From Pseudomonas sp. CFBP13508 (GTDB lineage: Bacteria > Pseudomonadota > Gammaproteobacteria > Pseudomonadales > Pseudomonadaceae): 64,000 bases of DNA. Positions within the stretch are counted from its first letter, which is position 1. The number at the start of each line of letters is the position of its first letter. The position numbers and the translations under genes are program-made. Location of the stretch: contig NZ_QFZZ01000006.1 in assembly GCF_005233515.1 (NCBI RefSeq), forward strand, positions 365,550 through 429,549. The letters are read 5' to 3'. Shown piece after piece: positions 43,793 through 52,729 of the stretch. The notes below the pieces were generated by a model. That model was not told the DNA's origin. It did not search any database and saw only the letters and a program-made list of their open reading frames with translations.

Positions 43793-44863
43793 ATGTTCAA
43801 AGTGTTACGCGACTGGATTCAGCGCTACTTCTCCGATGAAGAAGCCGTGGTGCTGGCAGTGCTGCTGTTTCTCGCCTTCACCGCCGTGCTCACCCTCGGC
43901 GGCATGCTTGCGCCGGTGTTGGCCGGGATGGTGCTGGCGTATCTGATGCAGGGCCTGGTGGTGACGCTCGAGCGGCTGCGCGTGCCGGGCGGGGTGGCGG
44001 TGGGGCTGGTGTTTGCGCTGTTCATGGGCGCGCTGATGCTGTTTATTGTCGTGGTGCTGCCGCTGCTTTGGCATCAGTTGATCACGCTGTTCAACGAGTT
44101 GCCGGGCATGCTCGCCAAGTGGCAATCGCTGCTGCTTCTATTGCCCGAGCGCTATCCGCATCTGGTGTCTGACGAGCAAGTCTTGCAAGCGATCGAAGCG
44201 GCGCGGGGCGAGATCGGCAAGTTCGGTCAGTGGGCACTGACTTTCTCGTTGTCGAGTCTGCCGCTGCTGGTGAACATCATGATCTACCTGGTGCTGGTGC
44301 CGATTCTGGTGTTCTTCTTCCTCAAGGATCGGGCGATGATCGGCGAGTGGGTGCGCGGCTATCTGCCCCGCGAGCGCGCGCTGATCACCCGCGTCGCCCA
44401 GGAAATGAACCGGCAGATCGCCAATTACATACGTGGCAAAGGCATCGAGATCGTGATTTGCGGCGGCGTGACCTACATCGCCTTCATCGCGCTGGGCCTG
44501 AATTACGCGGCGCTGCTGGCGTTGCTGGTCGGCTTGTCGGTGGTGGTGCCGTATGTCGGTGCGGTGGTGGTGACCGTACCGGTGCTGCTGATTGCGCTGT
44601 TCCAGTGGGGCTGGAGCGATCAGTTCATCTACCTGATGGCGGTCTACGGAATCATTCAGACGCTGGACGGCAACGTGCTGGTGCCGTTGCTGTTTTCGGA
44701 AGCAGTGAATCTACATCCGGTGGCAATCATCTGCGCGGTGCTGTTGTTTGGCGGGTTGTGGGGATTCTGGGGCGTGTTCTTTGCGATCCCGCTGGCGACG
44801 CTGTTCAAGGCTGTGCTCGATGCGTGGCCGCGCAAGGAGCCGGTGGTGGCGCCGTTGCTTTAG
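43793..44863 (+). CDS. AI-2E/PerM-family permease
   Basis: Inner-membrane protein of the AI-2 exporter-like superfamily (PF01594). The 356-residue product has about eight hydrophobic segments and the family motifs PYVGAVVVTVPVLLIA and GNVLVPLLFSEAVNLHPVAI. A TTG three bases upstream could also start it; the ATG is preferred. Called PerM in many genomes; the substrate is unknown. Confidence 0.87.
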   Translation: MFKVLRDWIQRYFSDEEAVVLAVLLFLAFTAVLTLGGMLAPVLAGMVLAYLMQGLVVTLERLRVPGGVAVGLVFALFMGALMLFIVVVLPLLWHQLITLFNELPGMLAKWQSLLLLLPERYPHLVSDEQVLQAIEAARGEIGKFGQWALTFSLSSLPLLVNIMIYLVLVPILVFFFLKDRAMIGEWVRGYLPRERALITRVAQEMNRQIANYIRGKGIEIVICGGVTYIAFIALGLNYAALLALLVGLSVVVPYVGAVVVTVPVLLIALFQWGWSDQFIYLMAVYGIIQTLDGNVLVPLLFSEAVNLHPVAIICAVLLFGGLWGFWGVFFAIPLATLFKAVLDAWPRKEPVVAPLL

Positions 44864-44891
44864 CGGTTGATCCGGATTTTACAGAGAGGCT

Positions 44892-44957
44892 ATTCGCGAG
44901 CAGGCTCGCTCCCACGGTGATTACATTTCAATTGTGGGAGCGAGCCTGCTCGCGAAG
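44892..44957. repeat. REP doublet with short spacer
   Basis: TTCGCGAGCAGGCTCGCTCC and the inverse copy are only about 22 bases apart, less than the 40-50 base spacers elsewhere. It lies between the PerM-type gene and bcp, which converge on it, as the 26525 copy does between ung and the AbrB gene. Confidence 0.92.
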
Positions 44958-44983
44958 GCGTCTTTACAGACGCAGCAAAAACA

Positions 44984-45457
44984 TCAGGCTTTATTCAGAG
45001 CCTCAGCCGCCGCCAGCACGGCATCAACATGCCCCGGCACCTTAACACCACGCCATTCCTGACGCAGCACGCCGTCCTTATCAATCAGGAAAGTGCTGCG
45101 ATCAACGCCCAGGTATTCCTTGCCATACAGCTTCTTCAGCTTGATCACGTCGAACAACTGGCAAACCGCCTCGTCCTTGTCGCTGATCAGCTCGAACGGA
45201 AATTCCTGCTTGCCTTTGAAGTTTTCGTGCGACTTCAAACTGTCGCGGGAAATGCCGAAGACTTCTGTGTTGGCAGCCTTGAACGCCGCATATTGATCGC
45301 GAAAGCCCTGGCCCTGAGTGGTGCAGCCCGGGGTGCTGTCCTTCGGGTAGAAGTAGATCACCACTTGCTTGCCCTTGAGTTCGGACAGGCTGACGGTCTG
45401 CCCGCTGGTCGCAGGCGCGGTGAAATCCGCAACCGGTTGGTCGATGACTACGGCCAT
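44984..45457 (-). CDS. bcp: Thioredoxin-dependent peroxiredoxin Bcp
   Basis: Reduces peroxides through a thiol. The 157-residue protein has peroxidatic C45 in STPGCTTQ. The residue five on, which in E. coli Bcp is the resolving C50, is here Q; the only other Cys is C99 in EAVCQLF, so either it resolves or the enzyme works as a 1-Cys type. Follows gcvR by 10 bases, the order seen in E. coli and most Pseudomonas. Confidence 0.93.
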   Translation of the reverse strand: MAVVIDQPVADFTAPATSGQTVSLSELKGKQVVIYFYPKDSTPGCTTQGQGFRDQYAAFKAANTEVFGISRDSLKSHENFKGKQEFPFELISDKDEAVCQLFDVIKLKKLYGKEYLGVDRSTFLIDKDGVLRQEWRGVKVPGHVDAVLAAAEALNKA

Positions 45458-45467
45458 GAAAGCTTCC

Positions 45468-46028
45468 TTACATTGGGTTTTGTGGGCGCCAAGGCTCGAT
45501 CAGGGCATCCAGGTTCATCGCATCGGCGAAGTCGAGGAACTGATCGCGCAGCCAGCTGATCTGGGTGCCCGCCGGCAGGGTCACGGTGAACGTGGCGTTG
45601 AGCATGGTGCCGCCGGTCTGAGGCGCCTGATAGGTGTCGCAGGTGAGGTTTTCCAGCTCGACGTTGTGGTCCATGAAGAACTGGCACAGCTCATTGATGA
45701 TGTCCGGGCGATAAGCCGAGCTGACGTAGGCCACGTAAGGCAGGGCCTGAGGGCGATTTTCCAGAGCGGCGCTGCGCACCACGTTGACTGTGAAAGCGTG
45801 ACGCTTGGCCAGCACTGGCAGGCTGCCTTCGAGGCGCGCGAGGGCGTCCCAGCTGCCGGAAATTTCCAGCACCAGGGCGCTGCACTCGCCGTGGCGGGTC
45901 AGGCGAGAGGTGACGACGGCGCAGCGGTTTTCATGGCTGGCGCGGCACAGGACGTTGGTCAGCTCCATGGGGTTGGCGCCGAGGGCACTGATGACAAGGA
46001 ATTGTTCGCGAACTGTGGGGGTGGACAT
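45468..46028 (-). CDS. gcvR: ACT-domain glycine-cleavage regulator GcvR
   Basis: GcvR-like protein made of two ACT domains (about 8-85 and 95-175), which in E. coli binds GcvA and senses glycine. The 186-residue protein starts MSTPTVREQFLVISALG; VYVSSAYRPDIINELCQFF (approximate) is the second ACT motif region. No DNA-binding domain of its own. Sits upstream of bcp and divergent from dapA, as is typical. I infer the gcv link from family only. Confidence 0.85.
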   Translation of the reverse strand: MSTPTVREQFLVISALGANPMELTNVLCRASHENRCAVVTSRLTRHGECSALVLEISGSWDALARLEGSLPVLAKRHAFTVNVVRSAALENRPQALPYVAYVSSAYRPDIINELCQFFMDHNVELENLTCDTYQAPQTGGTMLNATFTVTLPAGTQISWLRDQFLDFADAMNLDALIEPWRPQNPM

Positions 46029-46356
46029 GCAGCATTCCTAAAGCGATGAGCGGTCGGTAGGTTGACGGGCATTGGTAGCCGGGAGTGCCTGTTCTGGCGG
46101 TCCGTAAAAAGAGACCCGGCCAGCGATCGCGGCTCGCTCCACTGTGCGGGAGCGCGTCGATGCGACGCAGGAACGGGGCCTGGGAGGCCGAAAGGGGAGG
46201 CTGAAACCCGGCGTACAAGCTGATCTGTACCGATCAAAGTCTGAAGGGTAGCGAAAAGCGGCGCCAAGGGGAATGGCGGCGGCGCAGTACTTCGCTTGTG
46301 CAAGCATCTTGGCGCCAGTACCATTACCGCTCTCTTTTTCCGGCAGGAGCGGTTTC
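46029..46356. other. Divergent region between gcvR and dapA
   Basis: 328 bases holding the promoters of gcvR-bcp (left) and of the dapA operon (right). I see no riboswitch and no obvious operator. A GC-rich stretch near 46115-46200 has only weak pairing. Confidence 0.5.
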
Positions 46357-47235
46357 ATGATTGCGGGCAGTATGGTGGCACTGGTCACTCCCATGGATGC
46401 ACAAGGGCGTCTTGACTGGGACAGCCTCAGCAAACTCGTGGACTTCCACCTCAAGAACGGCACCCATGCCATCGTCGCCGTCGGTACTACCGGCGAGTCG
46501 GCCACCCTTGATGTAGAAGAGCACATCGCCGTCATCAAAGCCGTGGTCAAACAGGTTGCCGGGCGCATTCCGGTCATCGCCGGCACCGGCGCCAATTCGA
46601 CCCGCGAAGCCGTCGAGCTGACCCGCAACGCCAAGGCCGCCGGCGCCGATGCCTGCCTGCTGGTGGTTCCTTATTACAACAAGCCGACCCAGGAAGGCCT
46701 GTACCAGCACTTCAAGCACATCGCTGAAGCGGTCGACATTCCGCAGATTCTCTACAACGTTCCCGGCCGCACCTCCTGCGACATGCAGGCCGAGACGGTG
46801 ATTCGCCTGTCCACCGTGCCGAACATCATCGGCATCAAGGAAGCTACCGGCGACCTCAAGCGCGCCAAAGCGATCATCGATGGCGTGAGCAAGGATTTCA
46901 TCGTGCTGTCCGGCGATGATCCGACCGCTGTCGAGCTGATCCTGCTGGGCGGCAAAGGCAACATCTCGGTCACCGCCAACGTCGCCCCGCGCGAAATGGC
47001 TGACCTGTGCGAGGCTGCGCTCAAGGGCGACGCCGATACCGCACGCGCAATCAACGAAAAACTGATGCCGCTGCACAAGGACCTGTTCATCGAAGCCAAC
47101 CCGATTCCGGTGAAGTGGGCTTTGGTCGAAATGGGCCTGATGCACGAAGGCATCCGCCTGCCACTGACCTGGCTGAGCACCCCTTGTCATGAAACGCTGC
47201 GCTCGGCCCTGCGCCAGTGCAACGTCCTGGTTTAA
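46357..47235 (+). CDS. dapA: 4-hydroxy-tetrahydrodipicolinate synthase
   Basis: Condenses pyruvate with aspartate semialdehyde in lysine and peptidoglycan precursor synthesis. The 292-residue protein has the Schiff-base lysine K161 (IGIKEATGD), Y133 (ILYNVPGRT) and TT44-45 (GTTGESAT). The ATG at 46357 follows a GGAGC site. First of the dapA-bamC-MBL-purC run. Confidence 0.97.
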   Translation: MIAGSMVALVTPMDAQGRLDWDSLSKLVDFHLKNGTHAIVAVGTTGESATLDVEEHIAVIKAVVKQVAGRIPVIAGTGANSTREAVELTRNAKAAGADACLLVVPYYNKPTQEGLYQHFKHIAEAVDIPQILYNVPGRTSCDMQAETVIRLSTVPNIIGIKEATGDLKRAKAIIDGVSKDFIVLSGDDPTAVELILLGGKGNISVTANVAPREMADLCEAALKGDADTARAINEKLMPLHKDLFIEANPIPVKWALVEMGLMHEGIRLPLTWLSTPCHETLRSALRQCNVLV

Positions 47236-47252
47236 TTGAGGAAGTACAACGC

Positions 47253-48368
47253 ATGAAGCGAATGGCCGGACTTTCCGCACTTGCCTTGATTATCTCCAGC
47301 ACCAGTGGCTGCGGATGGGTCTGGGGGCCGGAAGGTTATTTCCGCGACCGTGGAAGCGATTACCTGCAAGCGCAACAGACTGCACCGATGCAATTGCCAC
47401 CGGATGTGAGCACTGCCAAGCGCCTCGATCCGCTGTTGCCGATCCCGCGCAACGTGGCCGATGACACCGCGACGGGCGAATACGTCGTGCCGCGTCCTCA
47501 GCCGCTGTCGGCGGTTGCCGATGCCACCGATTACTCGCTGCAGAAGAGCGGTGATTCGCGTTGGGTCGTGGCCCAGCACCCGCCGGCCGAAGTCTGGCCA
47601 GTGGCGCTGCAGTTCTTCCAGGACAACGGTTTCCGTCTGGATGAACAGCGTCCGCAGACCGGTGAGTTCACCACCACCTGGCAGCACTCCGACGAGTTGT
47701 CCGCGTCGATGGCCAAGCGCCTGAGTGCGGCCGGTATCGCCAGCGACAGCGAAACCCGCGTGCGTGTGCGCATCGAGCCGGGTGTGCAGCGCAACACCAG
47801 TGAGATCTACGTGGTCAGCGCCGAGCGTCCTGCCGGCAGCACTGCCGACGTGGCTTTCACCAACCGTTCGGTCAACACTGGCCTGGACGCTGCGCTGGTC
47901 GACGACATGCTCGCGAGCATGAGCCGCACCTCCGAGAAGGGCGGTTCGGTGTCGATGCTGGCCTCGCGTGATTTCGATGCGCCGAGCCGTGTCAGCCTGA
48001 ACGAAGACGGCAGCGGCAACCCGGTGTTGAACGTCGGTACCGATCTGGACCGCGCCTGGTCGAGCGTCGGCCGTGCGCTGGAACAGGGCGAATGGCGCGT
48101 TGAAGACATCAACCGCAGCCTGGGCCTGTACTACATCAACCTGGCCGAAAAAGCCGAGAAGAAAGACGACAAGCCTGGCTTCTTCAGCAGCCTGTTCGGC
48201 AGTGCGCCGAGCAAGGAAGAAGTCGAAGCCCGTGCCGAGCGCTATCAGGTTCGCCTGAGCAAGGTGGGAGAGAACATCCAGGTCACCGTCGAAAAGAACA
48301 TCAACACCGTCGCGCCGGCCGATGTCGCGCGTAAAGTGTTGAGCGTGATTCAGGACAACCTGGGCTGA
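47253..48368 (+). CDS. bamC: Outer-membrane assembly lipoprotein BamC
   Basis: Lipoprotein of the BAM complex that inserts outer-membrane proteins. The 371-residue precursor has a lipoprotein signal (MKRMAGLSALALIISSTSGC, lipidated C20) and the usual N-terminal unstructured part (RDRGSDYLQAQQ) before two helix-grip domains. It is somewhat longer than E. coli BamC (about 344), as usual in Pseudomonas. Seventeen bases after dapA. Confidence 0.93.
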   Translation: MKRMAGLSALALIISSTSGCGWVWGPEGYFRDRGSDYLQAQQTAPMQLPPDVSTAKRLDPLLPIPRNVADDTATGEYVVPRPQPLSAVADATDYSLQKSGDSRWVVAQHPPAEVWPVALQFFQDNGFRLDEQRPQTGEFTTTWQHSDELSASMAKRLSAAGIASDSETRVRVRIEPGVQRNTSEIYVVSAERPAGSTADVAFTNRSVNTGLDAALVDDMLASMSRTSEKGGSVSMLASRDFDAPSRVSLNEDGSGNPVLNVGTDLDRAWSSVGRALEQGEWRVEDINRSLGLYYINLAEKAEKKDDKPGFFSSLFGSAPSKEEVEARAERYQVRLSKVGENIQVTVEKNINTVAPADVARKVLSVIQDNLG

Positions 48369-48374
48369 TCCGAT

Positions 48375-49136
48375 ATGCGTTTTGCCGTTCTCGGCAGCGG
48401 TAGCCAAGGGAACGGCACGCTGATCGCCAGTGCTGATACGTACGTGCTGGTGGATTGTGGTTTTTCCCTGCGGGAAACCGAAAGACGTCTGTTGCGCCTG
48501 GGTGTGCACCCGGCGCAACTGAGCGCGATACTTGTGACCCACGAACATGCCGACCACGTGCATGGCGTGGGTTTGCTGTCTCGGCGCTACAATCTGCCGG
48601 TCTACCTCAGTCGCGGCACGTTGCGCGGGATGCGCAAACCGCTTGAACCGGCAGGCTTTCTGGCCGGCGGCGAGCAACTGCAGATCGGCGCACTGAACGT
48701 CGGGGTCATTGCCGTGGCCCACGACGCGCAGGAGCCGACCCAGTACGTTTTCAGCGATCAGGAACAGCGGCGCTTCGGCCTGTTGACCGACCTGGGATCG
48801 TTCTGCGAGCGGGTGCTGGATGGCTATCGGGACCTCGATGCATTGATGATCGAGTCGAACCATTGTCGCGACATGCTGGCCCGTGGTCACTACCCGTACT
48901 TTCTCAAGCAGCGGGTAGGCGGCGAACGCGGACATCTGAACAACCATCAGGCGGCATTCCTGGTGGCCGAGTTGGGCTGGCAGGGTTTGCAACACCTGGT
49001 CCTGGCCCATCTGAGCAGCAAGAACAACCTGCCGCAGCTGGCCCGGCAATGTTTTGTCGACACCCTCGGGTGCGACCCGGACTGGCTGCAACTGGCCGAT
49101 CAAGATTCAGGGCTCGACTGGCGCCACATCGCCTAG
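48375..49136 (+). CDS. Metallo-beta-lactamase-fold hydrolase (YycJ-like)
   Basis: A 253-residue MBL-fold protein with the metal motif THEHADHVHG (about 56-65), the start FAVLGSGSQGNGTLI and later DLGSF and HLSSKNN. It resembles the YycJ/WalJ exonuclease-like group more than thioesterases; the substrate is unknown. It fits between bamC and purC, a position that many pseudomonads keep. Starts 6 bases after bamC. Confidence 0.87.
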   Translation: MRFAVLGSGSQGNGTLIASADTYVLVDCGFSLRETERRLLRLGVHPAQLSAILVTHEHADHVHGVGLLSRRYNLPVYLSRGTLRGMRKPLEPAGFLAGGEQLQIGALNVGVIAVAHDAQEPTQYVFSDQEQRRFGLLTDLGSFCERVLDGYRDLDALMIESNHCRDMLARGHYPYFLKQRVGGERGHLNNHQAAFLVAELGWQGLQHLVLAHLSSKNNLPQLARQCFVDTLGCDPDWLQLADQDSGLDWRHIA

Positions 49137-49164
49137 CCCACCTACTTAGCAAGCGGAGCCCATC

Positions 49165-49878
49165 ATGGAAAAACGTGAAGAACTCTACCGCGGCAAAGCC
49201 AAATCGGTTTACAAGACCGACGACGCTGACCGCTTGATCCTGCTGTTTCGCAACGACACTTCGGCGTTCGACGGCAAGCGCATCGAACAGCTTGATCGCA
49301 AGGGTATGGTGAACAACAAGTTCAACGCCTTCATCATGCAGAAACTCGAAGCGGCCGGCGTGCCGACCCAGTTCGACAAACTGCTGGGCGACAACGAATG
49401 CTTGGTGAAGAAGCTCGACATGATCCCGGTCGAATGCGTCGTGCGTAACTACGCCGCCGGCAGCCTGGTCAAGCGTCTGGGCGTCGAGGAGGGCATGAAG
49501 CTCAACCCGTACACCTTCGAACTGTTCTTGAAGGACGACGCCAAGGGCGACCCGTTCATCAACGAATCCCACGTCGTGGCGTTCGGTTGGGGCACCCCCG
49601 AGCAACTGGCGCGCATGAAGGAACTGTCGCTCAAGGTCAACGAAGTCCTGAGCAAACTGTTCGACGACGCCGGCCTGCTGCTGGTCGACTTCAAGCTTGA
49701 ATTCGGCGTGTTCAGCGACGGCTCCATCGTCCTCGGCGACGAGTTCAGCCCGGACGGCTGCCGTCTGTGGGACAAGGACACCAAGAAGAAGATGGACAAG
49801 GACCGCTTCCGCCAGGGCCTTGGTGACGTCATCGAAGCCTACGAAGAAGTCGCCGCTCGTCTGGGCGTACCGCTTTAA
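49165..49878 (+). CDS. purC: Phosphoribosylaminoimidazole-succinocarboxamide synthase
   Basis: SAICAR synthetase of purine synthesis. The 237-residue protein starts MEKREELYRGKAKSVYKTDD, has RNDTSAFDGKR, the nucleotide-binding VVRNYAAGSLVKRLG and the end GDEFSPDGCRLWD. Length and order are canonical. Last gene of the dapA run; tRNA-Ser follows. Confidence 0.97.
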   Translation: MEKREELYRGKAKSVYKTDDADRLILLFRNDTSAFDGKRIEQLDRKGMVNNKFNAFIMQKLEAAGVPTQFDKLLGDNECLVKKLDMIPVECVVRNYAAGSLVKRLGVEEGMKLNPYTFELFLKDDAKGDPFINESHVVAFGWGTPEQLARMKELSLKVNEVLSKLFDDAGLLLVDFKLEFGVFSDGSIVLGDEFSPDGCRLWDKDTKKKMDKDRFRQGLGDVIEAYEEVAARLGVPL

Positions 49879-49962
49879 TCGACGCAAGCATCTGATAGCA
49901 CGGAAAAAATTTCGTTTGGGGGGTTCGCAACCAACGAAAGTGTTGTTATGATGCGCGCCGTT

Positions 49963-50052
49963 GGAGAGATGCCAGAGTGGCCGAATGGGACGGATTCGAA
50001 ATCCGTTGTACCTTCACCGGTACCTAGGGTTCGAATCCCTATCTCTCCGCCA
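49963..50052 (+). tRNA. tRNA-Ser(CGA)
   Basis: Acceptor arm GGAGAGA pairs with TCTCTCC followed by G and an encoded CCA; the long variable arm expected for serine is present (TTGTACCTTCACCGGTACC). The anticodon arm ACGGA-TTCGAAA-TCCGT gives CGA, which reads UCG. The gene is 90 bases. Confidence 0.95.
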
Positions 50053-50068
50053 TTATTGAACAAGACGA

Positions 50069-50105
50069 AGCCCCCGTAATCATTGATGATTACGGGGGCT
50101 TTTTC
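50069..50105 (+). terminator. Terminator after tRNA-Ser
   Basis: AGCCCCCGTAATCA and TGATTACGGGGGCT pair around a TTGA loop and are followed by TTTTTCG. The stem is long and perfect. Confidence 0.93.
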
Positions 50106-50172
50106 GTTTCTGGCGTTTTGTTCGTTGCGCTTTTCGGGTACAACCTGCCGACTGCATAAAAGGAACAGCTCG

Positions 50173-51528
50173 ATGAGTGAAGTTCAGCCGTTGGTGGGTG
50201 ATGACGACGTTAGGCCGCAGGCCGTGAGTCTGCGCGTGGCGTTCTGGTTCTGGTTGAAGCTGGGCTTTATCAGTTTCGGCGGGCCGGCCGGGCAGATTTC
50301 GATCATGCACCAGGAGTTGGTCGAGCGGCGGCGCTGGATTTCCGAGCGGCGTTTTCTGCATGCCTTGAACTATTGCATGTTGCTGCCCGGGCCTGAGGCG
50401 CAGCAGTTGGCGACTTATATTGGCTGGCTGATGCATCGGAGCTGGGGCGGGATTGTGGCCGGGGCGTTGTTCGTGTTGCCTTCGCTGTTCATCCTGATTT
50501 TCATGTCGTGGCTCTATATCGCCTTCGGTGAAGTGCCGGTGGTCGCCGGGCTGTTTTACGGGATCAAGCCTGCGGTGACGGCCATTGTCGTGCAGGCGGC
50601 GCATCGCATCGGTTCGCGGGCGCTGAAGAATAATTGGCTGTGGGCGATTGCGGCGGCGTCGTTTACCGCGATTTTTGCGTTCAATGTGCCGTTCCCGTTG
50701 ATCGTGCTGGGTGCGGCGGTGATTGGTTATTTCGGCGGTCGACTGGCGCCGGAGAAATTCAGGGCGGGCGGGCATAGCGCCGCGAAGAAGTCTTTCGGCG
50801 CGGCGTTGATCGACGACGACACGCCAACCCCGGCGCATGCCCGTTTCAGCTGGACGAAACTGGCCATGCTCGCCGTGATTGGTGCCGCGCTGTGGGCATT
50901 GCCGATGGGGGTATTGACCGCGCTATTCGGCTGGCAGGGCACGTTGACGCAGATGAGCTGGTTCTTCACCAAGGCAGCGCTGCTCACCTTCGGTGGAGCT
51001 TATGCGGTGTTGCCCTATGTCTATCAAGGTGCGGTCGGTCACTACGGCTGGCTGACTCCGACGCAGATGATCGACGGCCTGGCGCTGGGCGAAACCACAC
51101 CGGGGCCGCTGATCATGGTGGTGGCGTTTGTCGGGTTTGTCGGCGCTTATGTGACGCAGGTGTTCGGCGCCGATCAGGTGTTCCTCGCCGGAGCGGTCGC
51201 CGCCGCGCTGGTGACGTGGTTTACCTTTCTGCCCTCATTCCTGTTCATCCTCGCCGGCGGCCCGCTGGTGGAGTCGACGCACGACGAACTCAAATTCACC
51301 GCCCCACTGACCGCGATCACCGCTGCGGTGGTCGGCGTGATTCTCAATCTGGCGTGTTTCTTCGGCTACCACGTGCTCTGGCCGCAAGGCTTAAGCGGCA
51401 GCCTGGACTGGCCGTCGGCGTTGATTGCGCTTGCCGCGGCCATTGCCCTGTTTCGCTTCAAGCGCGGAGTGATTCAGGTGTTGCTGGGCTGTGCACTGGT
51501 CGGGCTGGTGGTGCATTTGCTGCGTTAA
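50173..51528 (+). CDS. chrA: Chromate efflux transporter ChrA
   Basis: Membrane transporter of the CHR family, exporting chromate. The 451-residue protein has two homologous halves: the first starts LKLGFISFGGPAGQI, the second FTKAALLTFGGAYAVLPY, each with a PGP-type motif (LLPGPEAQQLATYIGW and TTPGPLIMVVAFVGF). About twelve helices. Starts after an AGGAACAG site. No chrB or other metal gene is beside it, so it may be a housekeeping member of the family. Confidence 0.92.
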   Translation: MSEVQPLVGDDDVRPQAVSLRVAFWFWLKLGFISFGGPAGQISIMHQELVERRRWISERRFLHALNYCMLLPGPEAQQLATYIGWLMHRSWGGIVAGALFVLPSLFILIFMSWLYIAFGEVPVVAGLFYGIKPAVTAIVVQAAHRIGSRALKNNWLWAIAAASFTAIFAFNVPFPLIVLGAAVIGYFGGRLAPEKFRAGGHSAAKKSFGAALIDDDTPTPAHARFSWTKLAMLAVIGAALWALPMGVLTALFGWQGTLTQMSWFFTKAALLTFGGAYAVLPYVYQGAVGHYGWLTPTQMIDGLALGETTPGPLIMVVAFVGFVGAYVTQVFGADQVFLAGAVAAALVTWFTFLPSFLFILAGGPLVESTHDELKFTAPLTAITAAVVGVILNLACFFGYHVLWPQGLSGSLDWPSALIALAAAIALFRFKRGVIQVLLGCALVGLVVHLLR

Positions 51529-51767
51529 TGATCGCGGCGCCGGAAATCGAATCGCGCGCTGGAGACTCGATTCCGGCAATAAGTTCCAGTCGTTCCAGTG
51601 CGAATATCCCCAGCGGTACACCCCCGCTTCGCTTGCTCGCGCGGTTCAAACCATTTGTCCTGTCCCCACGATTTTTTTGAAATTTTCGCACAGACAATGC
51701 TTCACAAAAGGGTAGGCAGGCTTTTAACCCACGACTTGCCACGCTTATCCGACTGAGGAGATTTGTC

Positions 51768-52652
51768 ATGTTTCTACATAACAAGCGACTTCAATACACC
51801 GTTCGTGTCGCCGAGCCCAATCCGGGGCTGGCCAATCTGTTGCTCGAGCAGTTTGGCGGCGCACAAGGTGAACTGGCGGCGGCTTCGCGCTATTTCACGC
51901 AAGCCCTGGCCGAGGACGATCCGGGACGCAAAGACCTGCTGATGGACATCGCCACTGAAGAACTCAGTCACCTGGAGATCATTGGCTCGATCATCGTCAT
52001 GCTCAACAAGGGCGCAAAAGGCCGGATGGCTGAAGGCGTCGAGCAAGAAGGCGAGCTGTATCGCTCGCTCAATGGCAACGGCAATGACTCGCATATCACC
52101 AGCCTGCTCTACGGTGCCGGTTCGCCGCTGACCAACTCGGCCGGCGTGCCCTGGACGGCGGCGTACGTCGATACCATCGGCGAGCCCACCGCCGATATGC
52201 GCTCCAACATCGCCGCTGAAGCGCGGGCGAAAATCGTCTATGAGCGCTTGATGAACGTCACCGATGATCCCGGCGTAAAAGAAGCATTGGGCTTTCTGAT
52301 GACCCGTGAGATTGCGCACCAGTTGTCCTTCGAAAAAGCCCTGCATTCGATTCAGCCAAACTTCCCGCAAGGCAAGCTGCCCGGCATGCCTGAGTTCACC
52401 AACGTCTACTTCAACATGTCGCAAGGCACCGAAAGCATGCGCGGTCCATGGAATCAGGGCGACGATTGGGAGTTCGTCGAAAGTCCGACGCCGGCGGTCG
52501 ACGGCGGCGATGGCCTGGCCACCGTGCAACTGGACAGCGCCGACGAAGCGCTGCTGGAAAACATGAAAATGCGCACCATGTCCGACCCCAACAGCGAGCC
52601 GGTCACCGGTGCGGATCTGGGCTCCGGCGCGCAGGCCAAGCCTGGTTTGTAA
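51768..52652 (+). CDS. Manganese catalase
   Basis: Non-haem catalase that splits hydrogen peroxide with a dimanganese site. The 294-residue protein has the ferritin-like four-helix core with ligand segments EEQFGGAQGEL-like (residues about 26-36), ATEELSHLEI and REIAHQLSFEKAL. PWTAAYVDTIGEPTADMRSNIAAE matches the family. The start follows GAGGAG. Usually tied to dry or stationary stress in Pseudomonas; it is followed here by a DUF892 protein. Confidence 0.92.
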   Translation: MFLHNKRLQYTVRVAEPNPGLANLLLEQFGGAQGELAAASRYFTQALAEDDPGRKDLLMDIATEELSHLEIIGSIIVMLNKGAKGRMAEGVEQEGELYRSLNGNGNDSHITSLLYGAGSPLTNSAGVPWTAAYVDTIGEPTADMRSNIAAEARAKIVYERLMNVTDDPGVKEALGFLMTREIAHQLSFEKALHSIQPNFPQGKLPGMPEFTNVYFNMSQGTESMRGPWNQGDDWEFVESPTPAVDGGDGLATVQLDSADEALLENMKMRTMSDPNSEPVTGADLGSGAQAKPGL

Positions 52653-52659
52653 GGCACGT

Positions 52660-52690
52660 GGGGCGCGCCGGACATCAGGCGGCGCGCCCC
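52660..52690 (+). terminator. Hairpin after the Mn-catalase gene
   Basis: GGGGCGCGCC and GGCGCGCCCC pair around a ten-base loop. No T run follows, so it may attenuate or stabilise rather than end transcription before the DUF892 gene. Confidence 0.5.
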
Positions 52691-52729
52691 GGTTGATCAC
52701 TGTGAAATCATCAAGAAGAGGACTCGACA

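Noticed and set aside
47232..49103. A 623-residue minus-strand frame opposite bamC and the MBL gene
   Set aside because: Antisense shadow; both plus-strand genes are complete and recognisable.
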